In this document: positions 17,008-24,657 of the stretch, piece after piece
How positions within the stretch are numbered: the stretch's first letter is position 1
Layout of the letters: the number at the start of each line of letters is the position of its first letter
Source of the DNA: CBDCXF01 sp965223755
Lineage (GTDB): Bacteria > Acidobacteriota > Thermoanaerobaculia > Multivoradales > JAHEKO01
DNA: 64,000 nucleotides
Assembly (NCBI GenBank): GCA_965223755.1
Contig: CBDCXF010000002.1
Location: 1,054,001-1,118,000 of the forward strand
Reading direction: 5' to 3'
The notes under the pieces: generated by a model
Told to the model about the DNA's origin: nothing
Databases searched by the model: none
The model's input: only the letters and a program-made list of their open reading frames with translations
Position numbers and translations under genes: made by a program

Positions 17008-19446
17008 CTACGGAGACAGACCGTCGTCGTCGCGACCTGCGAGCGTCTGGCGCGGGCGCATGAACACCAAGACTCCGGAAGGATCGAATTCCGCTGTCTC
17101 GGTGAGCTCCGGATAGGCTCGTTTCCACCTGTCGTACAGGAAGCGACTGGCAATCGCCACGTCTGCATCGGGCCTCAGTTCGCGCGACATGCTGACGTGA
17201 ACATCTCGACGGCCCAGAGTGAGTGCAGCCAGGGAACCTTTGGTTAGGGCAGACATCCGATACCGAGCGAGCAGATCGGTTGTGATGTGAATGGTCGAAG
17301 ACGGGACCTCGTTGATCTGAGGCCCAAAGACCCGCCATGGGTACTGCAACAGCTCTCCGGTTTGAGCGGCTTGGCGAGACGCCATGCTGTAGCGGTTGTG
17401 TTCGAATCCGGGGGCAAAGAAAACGAGAAAGGCGACCACAAGCGCGACCACTCGTGCACGAGGTCTGTTGATTACCAGAGCCAAGGAACAAATCGCGATG
17501 ATGATCGCTGCAGGAAGGAGAGTTCCGTTGAGGAATAGATCAGCCGACCAGCCGAATCGGGCGATCTGTTCCATGGGCAAAAACTCATTGCCATCCAGCC
17601 GAGCCAAACGGTAAGGAACGACGATGAGAAAGAGAACCGACGCAGCCGATCCGAGGATCGCAAGCACTCGCGGAGCGATGATTTGGCGCCAGGAGAGGTC
17701 TTCGATCCCGGCGTGGTAGAGGAGGAGCGCGGTCATCACACTGGCGGTGGGGATGATCGGGATCAGCATGCGCGGGGAGAACGGATGGCGCATGCGGAAG
17801 TAAAGAACGATCAGCGCCAGCAAGTAGACGAGCGGCAAGAAGTGGAGCAAGCGAAGCTCAATCCGTTTTCGGCGCAGTCCGGCGGCGAGGGCGGCCGCCA
17901 CGACCCCGATCCACAGATAGCGCAAGGCCAAGCCGGCGGCATGTCCTGCCGCACTCCACACCACGTTCAACCAACTGTCGGATTCTGCTCGAGTTCCCAA
18001 ACCCGCGGGAAAGTTCATCGGCCCGGTTTCAATAACGCTGCCACCGGGGAACGAAAACCAAAAATCTCCCAGGATCCAGGCGTCGATCGACATCAGAATT
18101 AGGAAAGTCGCTCCGACTCCGCCCGTCCAGTAGGCAACTTTGCGCACGAAACGGCGCAAATTCAGGCGCCCGTTGGTAAAGAGAAACAGGACCGGCAGCA
18201 GCAACAAGATCGCACCGACCTCCTTGGAGCGGAAAGCGCCGATGGTTAGCACTCCTATCGCCAGGGCATGCCACTCATGCCGCCGCGATCCGCGGCGCTC
18301 CAAAGCAATCCCGTGCATGTAGGTCGCCACCGCCGCGGTGATGAACATCATCGCTGTGTAGTCGGCGAACCCCGAGCCGATGGTGCCGAACACCACGGGT
18401 TGGGCCAGGAGGACAAAGAGCGCGGCAGCGAGGGTGCGCAATTGCAATCCAGGACCGACGGATTTCACCGCCATAGCCATGGCAGCGACCGTGGCCGCAA
18501 ACACGAACGACCACCATAGGCGTACGCCCAAGAACGGATTGCCGCCGGCTCCGGAGGTGAACGCGCTTAGCAGATGCACGTGCGCGTAGCGGCTAAAGAA
18601 CCAGTTTTTTTCGCTGAACTTGGCTGCGACCAGATAAGCGGTGTCATCACCACCGCGCACCGTTCCGGTGAACGGGAAAATAGCCAAAAATGAGAAGATA
18701 AACAGCAACAACAACAGAGCGAGCCGAACGGGGCGGCTACCGAACCGGGCGCGAATGACTGGGGTTATTGCGAACTTCTCGCTCAAGAGTCGGCCAAAGA
18801 ACACCGAGGTCAGGAACACACCGATTAGGAGCAGACCGAACCCCAACAACCGTCGGTAGGTATTTGACCAAGATGCCAGGCTTGTCCGCGCCAGCCGGCG
18901 CAACCTCAGAGGGCGTTGAGAGTAAAGATCGACCTCCGGCAAGGCTGCCAGGGAATTGGCTCCCGGTGCGGCCCATTCGATCGCCAAGTGGCTGCGGCCG
19001 TAGGCCTGAGCGAGGCCGACCTCAACGGCGTGAAATCCCGGCTGAAGGTCGACTTGGGCTCGCTTGCGCCGCCCCCTCGGAGGCCTTTTGGTATCAAGGA
19101 TGGTCTCGCCATCGATCGCAAGATAGCCGCGATCGTTAGCATCCAGCGTGAGGGTGTGGTTGCCTCCCTCATGCACGTACCACCAACCGTTCCAACGCAC
19201 GCTGAACGCCACTTCGGTGCGCAGCACCTCATGGATGTATTCGACCTCCTCCAAGCCGGGCAGTTTGGTGGCTGTGTATACCGGATTTCCCGTCCAAGGG
19301 TCTGCGAGGTGGAAATACTCGGCGCGCAGCCCAGGTTTGTCGCACAGCAACAGTGCTCCCAGGGCCGAAATCGCCAGGATCACGGCGACACAAAGGCCAG
19401 TCTGAAGCCGGCTGGTCCAAAGCTGCCGGGAGGTTGGCGAACGCAC
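17008..19446 (-). CDS. PA14-domain plus GT39/ArnT-like membrane glycosyltransferase
   Basis: An 812-residue membrane protein. A helix at 17-34 is followed by an exterior PA14-like domain (about 38-180: LRAEYF, FSVRWNGWWYVHEGG, LTLDANDRGYLAIDG, AIEW). After that come about ten transmembrane helices of the PMT/ArnT type, with GGDDTAYLVAAKF placing acidic residues in the first large loop as these polyprenyl-phosphate-sugar transferases do. The start is a GTG. The acceptor is unknown. The PA14 fusion suggests the domain binds a glycan at the site of transfer. Confidence 0.75.
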   Translation of the reverse strand: MRSPTSRQLWTSRLQTGLCVAVILAISALGALLLCDKPGLRAEYFHLADPWTGNPVYTATKLPGLEEVEYIHEVLRTEVAFSVRWNGWWYVHEGGNHTLTLDANDRGYLAIDGETILDTKRPPRGRRKRAQVDLQPGFHAVEVGLAQAYGRSHLAIEWAAPGANSLAALPEVDLYSQRPLRLRRLARTSLASWSNTYRRLLGFGLLLIGVFLTSVFFGRLLSEKFAITPVIRARFGSRPVRLALLLLLFIFSFLAIFPFTGTVRGGDDTAYLVAAKFSEKNWFFSRYAHVHLLSAFTSGAGGNPFLGVRLWWSFVFAATVAAMAMAVKSVGPGLQLRTLAAALFVLLAQPVVFGTIGSGFADYTAMMFITAAVATYMHGIALERRGSRRHEWHALAIGVLTIGAFRSKEVGAILLLLPVLFLFTNGRLNLRRFVRKVAYWTGGVGATFLILMSIDAWILGDFWFSFPGGSVIETGPMNFPAGLGTRAESDSWLNVVWSAAGHAAGLALRYLWIGVVAAALAAGLRRKRIELRLLHFLPLVYLLALIVLYFRMRHPFSPRMLIPIIPTASVMTALLLYHAGIEDLSWRQIIAPRVLAILGSAASVLFLIVVPYRLARLDGNEFLPMEQIARFGWSADLFLNGTLLPAAIIIAICSLALVINRPRARVVALVVAFLVFFAPGFEHNRYSMASRQAAQTGELLQYPWRVFGPQINEVPSSTIHITTDLLARYRMSALTKGSLAALTLGRRDVHVSMSRELRPDADVAIASRFLYDRWKRAYPELTETAEFDPSGVLVFMRPRQTLAGRDDDGLSP

Positions 19447-19503
19447 GGATTCGAAGTGTACTGACGAGCCAGGGACACCGCCAGCAAACGAGCAAGCGGG
19501 TTT

Positions 19504-20700
19504 CTACTGAGCGCTCAAGCGGTAAATTGCATTGGCACGGTCATCGGCAATGAGCAGCGAGCCGTCGGGTAGCTCGAGCACGTCGGACGGTCGACCCCAT
19601 GCCGTGCCGTCATCCAGCAGCCAACCCTCAACCAACGGTTCGTAGGCGACGCCGCGGTCGCCCTCAAGAGCGACGGTGGTGATCCGGTAGCCAATCGGTG
19701 TCGATCGGTTCCAGGAACCGTGCTCGGCAATCACCGCCCGGCCGCGGAGTTCGTCCGGCCAACTCGGCGAAGTCAAAAAAGTCATCCCGATCGCAGCGAC
19801 ATGGGGCCCGAGCTTCTGCGCCGGAGGGCGAAAATCTTGACACGGACGCTGCTTGCCGTATCCCGGGTCGGGAAGGTCGCCACCATGGCAGTAGGGGAAG
19901 CCGAAGTGCTGTCCCGGGTTAGTGGCGACGTTGAGTTCGTCGGCTGGTAAGTCGTCGCCGAGGAGATCGCGGCCGTTGTCGGTGAAGGTCAGATGGCCGG
20001 TGGCGGGTTGCCAGTCGAAGCCGACGCTGTTGCGAATGCCGAACGCGTAGGGCTCGAAATCGCTGCCGTCCGATCGCATCCGCGAGATGGTGGCGAAGAG
20101 TCGAGAATCCGCGTTGTCCCAACCGAGGCGGCTCTTGAGCGGGACGCCGTCGCAGACGTTGCAGGGGGCGCCGATCGAGACGTACAACCAACCATCGGGT
20201 CCGAACTTGAGGTAGCGCCAGCCATGGTGGGTGGCCTCCGGCAGGGCATCGCTGACCACCACGGGAGCTGGCGGATTTCTCAACCTATCTTCGATGCCGT
20301 CGTAGCGGAGAATGCGCCCGATTTCGGCTACGTACAGAGAGCCATTACGAAAGGTCAATCCGCTCGGTTGGGTGAGCCCTTGCGCGATCAGCAGCACGCG
20401 GTCGGCTTGCTCGTCGCCATCGGCGTTGATGACCGCGTGCACTCGGCCGGCGCTACGCGATCCGACAAAAACTGTGCCGCGGTCGCCCAAGGCCATTGCC
20501 CGGGCATTTCTGGTGCCTTTGGCGAAAATTGATACTCGCAGGCCGGGCTTGGTGCGCAGAGTCGAAACGCGGGCTTCAAGACCTCCGGCCACTGCGGGCG
20601 ACTCTGGTGCGGCGCACGCTCCGAGAAACAGCGCCAAGAGAACGATGGTGCCTGCGCCCGAGTTGGCAAAAGCCGTAGCGACCGCGGGCCGTAGCCTCAA
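19504..20700 (-). CDS. PQQ-type glucose/sorbosone dehydrogenase-like lipoprotein
   Basis: A 398-residue protein with a lipobox LGAC near residues 27-30, so probably an outer- or inner-membrane lipoprotein. The mature part is a six-bladed propeller of the GDH/Asd family (MALGDRGTVFVGSRSAGRVHAV, YLKFGPDGWLYVSIGAPCNVCD, AFGIRNSVGFDWQP, FPYCHGGDLPDPGYG). Such proteins oxidise aldoses or sorbosone with PQQ; no PQQ synthesis genes are in the window. Its TTG start overlaps the upstream acetyltransferase stop (TTGA). Confidence 0.8.
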   Translation of the reverse strand: MRLRPAVATAFANSGAGTIVLLALFLGACAAPESPAVAGGLEARVSTLRTKPGLRVSIFAKGTRNARAMALGDRGTVFVGSRSAGRVHAVINADGDEQADRVLLIAQGLTQPSGLTFRNGSLYVAEIGRILRYDGIEDRLRNPPAPVVVSDALPEATHHGWRYLKFGPDGWLYVSIGAPCNVCDGVPLKSRLGWDNADSRLFATISRMRSDGSDFEPYAFGIRNSVGFDWQPATGHLTFTDNGRDLLGDDLPADELNVATNPGQHFGFPYCHGGDLPDPGYGKQRPCQDFRPPAQKLGPHVAAIGMTFLTSPSWPDELRGRAVIAEHGSWNRSTPIGYRITTVALEGDRGVAYEPLVEGWLLDDGTAWGRPSDVLELPDGSLLIADDRANAIYRLSAQ

Positions 20701-21215
20701 GATCCCTCCGTCTCGACCGTCAATTGTTGGGTCACGATCACTTTGCTGCGCTCCGGGACATCCTCGGTAACCAGCGCTCGAATACCGATGAAGGAGTCAC
20801 TGCCAATAGAGATTGCGCCAATGGCCGCCGAATAGGCAGCCATGTAGACGCCGTCGCCGAGAGTGGGCATCTCCGTAATTCGCCTTCCTGAAGGAGCACC
20901 GAGAGTGACGCCCTGCAGGAGATGGCAATTGGCTCCGATTTTGGTCCAGGCGCCGATGACGATTCCCTGCCCGTGGGTGATGCGAAACCCCGGTCCGATC
21001 TCCGCAGCGGGTGCGATGTCGCAGCCAGTGAGAAACAAGTTCATTCGAGCGAAAAAGGGTCCCATGAAGGGAATACGGCGGGACTTGAACCAGTGGGCCA
21101 AGCGGTGCAGGAGGACCGCTTGATAGCCGTTCTCAAACAGCAGCGACTCAATCACGTACCAAGGAGCACCTTTGCTCTTGATCTCCTTCAGCCGTTGCGT
21201 GTCGGCTTTAATCAT
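20697..21215 (-). CDS. serine acetyltransferase-like hexapeptide-repeat protein
   Basis: A 172-residue left-handed beta-helix acyltransferase. The start at 21215 has GGAGG 9 nt upstream; an extension to 21239 is possible. LHRLAHWFKSRRIPF and GCDIAPAAEIGPGFRITHG resemble the CysE/sugar O-acetyltransferase type, followed by hexapeptide turns (IGANCHLLQGVTLG, IGSDSFIGIRALV). The neighbours RmlC-like epimerase and SAF oxidoreductase suggest it decorates a surface sugar rather than making cysteine. It is coupled to the PQQ-type gene. Confidence 0.75.
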   Translation of the reverse strand: MIKADTQRLKEIKSKGAPWYVIESLLFENGYQAVLLHRLAHWFKSRRIPFMGPFFARMNLFLTGCDIAPAAEIGPGFRITHGQGIVIGAWTKIGANCHLLQGVTLGAPSGRRITEMPTLGDGVYMAAYSAAIGAISIGSDSFIGIRALVTEDVPERSKVIVTQQLTVETEGS

Positions 21216-21265
21216 GACCTCAGGCCTCCGCCCCTTCAAGCCATTGCTGCGCGGCTACGACCGCC

Positions 21266-22555
21266 TCAACCAGGAAACTTTTCATCCTGTTCCTGGCGCA
21301 ACCGATCGCCGATGCGACCTTCCGGCACTTCGACATCGTCGTAGGTCAACACCGAGTCCTTGGCCACCGCCCGCTTGAGGGTGCACCCCTCAGCGAGGCC
21401 GATCGGCAGGAGATTTTCAACGCGGGACGTGGCGTAGTTTTCGGCAACTCCGTAGGTGTCGTATCCACCCAAGCAGTCGATTGTTTGACTTGCCGGCAAG
21501 TCGCGCTTTGCCACCGCCACCACATCCACTTTGGGTCCTGCCAGGGGTTGCATCACGGCGTCATTGAGCAACACCGCGCGCGCCACGCTCGAAGGAACTT
21601 CAAAGTGGCATAGATGGTAGGGGATGTAGAAGGAATAGAGCGGCCCGGGGCCGAGCTTGTACAGGTTTAAATAGTGGCGCTGCTTGTCGTCGTCGTGGTC
21701 GGCAAGTACGAACACACCGGGACTGGGTAGCGAGCCGACGACGTAGTCGACCACTCCACCCCATTCCACCAACTTCTCGTAGTCGTAGGTGGTGGTGAGT
21801 TCGTCGACGTGCCCGCGATGGTCGAAGCCGAGCATGCCGCGTTGCGCCACCGAAAAGTCAACGGCGTTGGCGACGATGGCCTGTTCGAAAGAGATCTTGG
21901 TGCCGTCGGCGAAGCTCGTCACCATGTAGACGTTCTGCCCCCACTGCTTGGCGAACCCTTCTTGGGTGGTGGGGTTGCGGTACTCGTCCTGTAGACCTTT
22001 GATGTTGCCGATCAAGAGCGGTCGCAATCCGATACCGTGCACGAAACGGTAGAGGTTCATCTGCACGCCCGGCTGATCGCCTTCGGAAGCTGAAAGGACC
22101 ACTCCGGCCCGGTCTGCGTAGGTCTTGAGGATCGGACCGACGGTACCGTCCAATTCGGCGTTCATCATCACCACGTGCTGGCCGTGGTTGAGGGCATCGA
22201 GAATCAGTTCGGCCGAGTAGTGCACCGCGCCGGTCACTTCCACCAGGCAATCGATGAGTCCGCACTGAGTCGCAACGCTGGGGTCATCGGTATAGCCGAA
22301 CCCGCCGGCCTCGATTCGTTGCGTCAGGTCGACGGCACTGCCCACGGCCTTGGCGTTGTCGACTCCTGCTTCGCGGTAAATGTCGCCAGCGCGGTCGGGG
22401 TTGCGGTTGACGACCACCGAGACCTCCATTCCAGGGGTCGAATTGACGATCTGATTGAGCACGCCTTTGGCCATGAAACCGGCGCCGATGAGGCCGACCC
22501 GAACGGGGCGGCCTTCGCCCTGGCGTTGTTCAAGCAAGCGATCGACGATGATCAC
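21266..22555 (-). CDS. NAD(P)-dependent oxidoreductase with C-terminal SAF domain
   Basis: A 429-residue protein whose GTG start at 22555 overlaps the epimerase stop (GTGA) behind AAGGAAAGG. The N-terminal half is a homoserine-dehydrogenase-like Rossmann fold (VRVGLIGAGFMAKGV, VEVTGAVHYSAELIL). The C-terminal quarter is an SAF-type domain (KRDLPASQTIDCLGGYDTYG through VLTYDDVEVPEG). Proteins of this architecture often sit in sugar-nucleotide gene groups and are linked to short-chain or branched sugar reduction. The exact substrate is unknown. Confidence 0.75.
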   Translation of the reverse strand: MIIVDRLLEQRQGEGRPVRVGLIGAGFMAKGVLNQIVNSTPGMEVSVVVNRNPDRAGDIYREAGVDNAKAVGSAVDLTQRIEAGGFGYTDDPSVATQCGLIDCLVEVTGAVHYSAELILDALNHGQHVVMMNAELDGTVGPILKTYADRAGVVLSASEGDQPGVQMNLYRFVHGIGLRPLLIGNIKGLQDEYRNPTTQEGFAKQWGQNVYMVTSFADGTKISFEQAIVANAVDFSVAQRGMLGFDHRGHVDELTTTYDYEKLVEWGGVVDYVVGSLPSPGVFVLADHDDDKQRHYLNLYKLGPGPLYSFYIPYHLCHFEVPSSVARAVLLNDAVMQPLAGPKVDVVAVAKRDLPASQTIDCLGGYDTYGVAENYATSRVENLLPIGLAEGCTLKRAVAKDSVLTYDDVEVPEGRIGDRLRQEQDEKFPG

Positions 22556-23148
22556 GAGGCCTTTCCTTGCGGCCGCTCGAACAAAGGCCACGAGCGGTCT
22601 TTCGCCGAGATCTCAGTTGCCTCGAGCGGCCACTCGATGCCGAACGCTGGATCGTCGTAGCGCAACCCCTGCTCGTGTCCCGGGGTGTAGAACTCGCCCA
22701 CCATGTAGAAAATCTCGGTGTCGTCGGTCAATGCCTGGTAGCCATGGGCGCAGAGCCCAGGAACGTAGAGGGCGGTTCGATTGTCCTCGGTCAACTCGAC
22801 CCCGTAGTGCTCAAGGTAAGTCGGCGAATCAGGACGCATGTCGATGATGGCGTCGTAGATCGCCCCTTTTGTGCAACGAACCAGCTTTGGTTCCACCGCC
22901 GGTTCGGTTTGGTAGTGCATACCGCGCAGGGTCCCAGCGCGCTGATTCGTCGAGATGTTGCACTGCTTGCCAAGGCTGTCAGCCACGACCGGATCCACTC
23001 CTTGTTCGATGAACTCTCGGCGGCAAAAAGCACGAGCAAAAAAGCCCCGGTCGTCGCCGAGGGGCTCGAGATCGACCAGAAAACTGCCGTCAATGGAAGT
23101 CGGTGTAAAACGCAAAAATCCTCCGCGGGCGCGGCGAATCGTTGCCAC
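22552..23148 (-). CDS. dTDP-4-dehydrorhamnose 3,5-epimerase family protein (RmlC-like)
   Basis: A 198-residue cupin epimerase. QCNISTNQRAGTLRGMHYQ, VRCTKGAIYDAIIDMRPDSPTY and LYVPGLCAHGYQAL carry the RmlC signature, including the active-site His in GMHYQ. The catalytic Tyr region appears as FYMVGEFYTPGHEQGLRY, giving the HEQGLR loop of the family. No other rhamnose genes are here, so it probably acts in a different deoxy or branched sugar route with the SAF oxidoreductase that follows it. Confidence 0.85.
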   Translation of the reverse strand: MATIRRARGGFLRFTPTSIDGSFLVDLEPLGDDRGFFARAFCRREFIEQGVDPVVADSLGKQCNISTNQRAGTLRGMHYQTEPAVEPKLVRCTKGAIYDAIIDMRPDSPTYLEHYGVELTEDNRTALYVPGLCAHGYQALTDDTEIFYMVGEFYTPGHEQGLRYDDPAFGIEWPLEATEISAKDRSWPLFERPQGKAS

Positions 23149-23173
23149 CGGCCCAGTCTCCGTCCAGGTTTCA

Positions 23174-23305
23174 GTCTAGCGAAACAAGTCCCAGGCTAGC
23201 TAATTCAATCTGGCTAACCCATCTAGGCAACCCAGTCTAGGCAACCCAGTCTGGGTAACTCAGTCTAGCGAGCCCCGCCTAGCTAACTCGGCCTAGCGAA
23301 CTTGG
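23174..23305. repeat. degenerate 14-bp tandem array rich in CTAG
   Basis: The unit TCTAGGCAACCCAG occurs twice exactly at 23222-23249. It is followed by TCTGGGTAACTCAG, a diverged copy, then CCTAGCTAACTCGG and CCTAGCGAACTTGG, all in 14-bp register to 23305. Upstream of 23222 further degraded copies reach back to about 23174. Seven CTAG sites lie within about 121 bp. The array fills most of the gap between the divergent RmlC-like and lhgO genes; no other feature was recognised in 23149-23380. Confidence 0.85.
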
Positions 23306-23380
23306 CTGGTTTAGACCGACCCAGGGGGCGACCGAGAAATGGTGGTAGTCGGCCGCGCCTGGCCCGCCTAGAATGAACTG

Positions 23381-24577
23381 ATGTCGAGCCCGATCCATGA
23401 TGTCGTGGTCGTCGGCGGCGGTTTGGTGGGTTGTGCGACCGCACTGGCGCTCGCCAAACGCGGCCATGAGGTCGTGGTGCTGGAAGCGGAGACTGAGCTT
23501 TCGGCCCACCAGAGCGGCCGCAACAGCGGAGTCATCCATTCCGGCCTGTACTACAAGCCAGGATCCTTCAAAGCTCAGTTCACCAGACAAGGTCGCGAAG
23601 CGCTGTACGCGTATGTCGAGGACAACGACATTCCTCACCAACGTTGCGGCAAGCTGGTGGTGGCGACGAGAGAGGACGAGATTCCTCGACTCGACGAACT
23701 CGAGCGGCGCGGCAGGGCCAACGGACTCTCCGGCATGCGACGCCTCGACGGCAAGGGAATTCGAGCCATTGAAGAAGAAGTTGCGGGCATCGCCGGCCTG
23801 TGGATTCCGGAGACTTGGATCGTCGACTATCAAGAAGTCAACAATGCCTACCGGCGAGATTTGGAGCGGTTCGGCGGCGAAGTTCGCTTGGGCACCCGAT
23901 TTCTGTCTGCGGAGGCCGGCAACAGGGAAGTGCGGGTTGCAACATCAAGGGGCGATGTCGCCGCCAAGCGCGTCATCAATTGCGCCGGACTGCAGGCGGA
24001 TCGGGTGGCCAGCGGCTGCGGCTATCAGCCGGAGATCCGCATCGTGCCCTTCCGCGGCGAGTACTTCATGCTCGGCGGAAATGCCGCAGAGATCGTGTCG
24101 CGCCCCATTTACCCAGTTCCCGATCCGGTGTTTCCGTTTCTCGAAGTGCACCTTACTAACAAGGTGGATGGAAAGATCGAAGCCGGTCCCAATGCCGTCC
24201 TGTCGCTACACCGCGAGGGCTATTCGAAGACCGCCTTCAAATTCTCCGACACCATCTCGACCTTGGGTTTCCCCGGCTTTTGGCATCTGGCGGCTCGCCA
24301 CTGGCGCACCGGCGTACTGGAGGTCTATCGCTCGATGTCGAAGGGTGCCTTCGCGCGCTCCCTCGCTCGTTTCGTTCCCGCGATCCAGAAGAGCGACCTG
24401 GCGCCGGGAGGCTGCGGCATTCGCGCCCAGGCGATGACCCGCGACGGCAAACTGGTCGATGACTTCGTCATTGCCGATCAAGGTCCGGTCTTGCACGTCC
24501 TCAACGCAGTGTCCCCTGGGGCAACTTGCTCCTTGGCCATCGGCGAGTACGTGGCCGACCGCCTTGAAGCCAACTGA
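23381..24577 (+). CDS. lhgO: L-2-hydroxyglutarate oxidase
   Basis: A 398-residue DAO-fold flavoprotein with FAD motif VVVVGGGLVGCATALALAKR at the N-terminus and the LhgO hallmark HQSGRNSGVIHSGLYYKPGS near 44-63. The C-terminus HVLNAVSPGATCSLAIGEYV matches the family. It oxidises L-2-hydroxyglutarate to 2-oxoglutarate, repairing a side product of dehydrogenases or feeding electrons to quinone. It is monocistronic and followed by a strong bidirectional terminator. Confidence 0.93.
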   Translation: MSSPIHDVVVVGGGLVGCATALALAKRGHEVVVLEAETELSAHQSGRNSGVIHSGLYYKPGSFKAQFTRQGREALYAYVEDNDIPHQRCGKLVVATREDEIPRLDELERRGRANGLSGMRRLDGKGIRAIEEEVAGIAGLWIPETWIVDYQEVNNAYRRDLERFGGEVRLGTRFLSAEAGNREVRVATSRGDVAAKRVINCAGLQADRVASGCGYQPEIRIVPFRGEYFMLGGNAAEIVSRPIYPVPDPVFPFLEVHLTNKVDGKIEAGPNAVLSLHREGYSKTAFKFSDTISTLGFPGFWHLAARHWRTGVLEVYRSMSKGAFARSLARFVPAIQKSDLAPGGCGIRAQAMTRDGKLVDDFVIADQGPVLHVLNAVSPGATCSLAIGEYVADRLEAN

Positions 24578-24602
24578 ACGAAGTGGCCGAGGCTCTGAAT
24601 AA

Positions 24603-24634
24603 AAAAGGGGCGGTGGATGTCCACCGCCCCTTTT
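24603..24634. terminator. bidirectional intrinsic terminator
   Basis: AAAAGGGGCGGTGGA and TCCACCGCCCCTTTT form a perfect 15-bp inverted repeat around a 2-nt centre. There is an A-tract on the left and a T-tract on the right, so it can stop transcription from both the convergent lhgO and M16 genes. Confidence 0.93.
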
Positions 24635-24657
24635 CGACTTGCTTATAAGAAGAGTTC

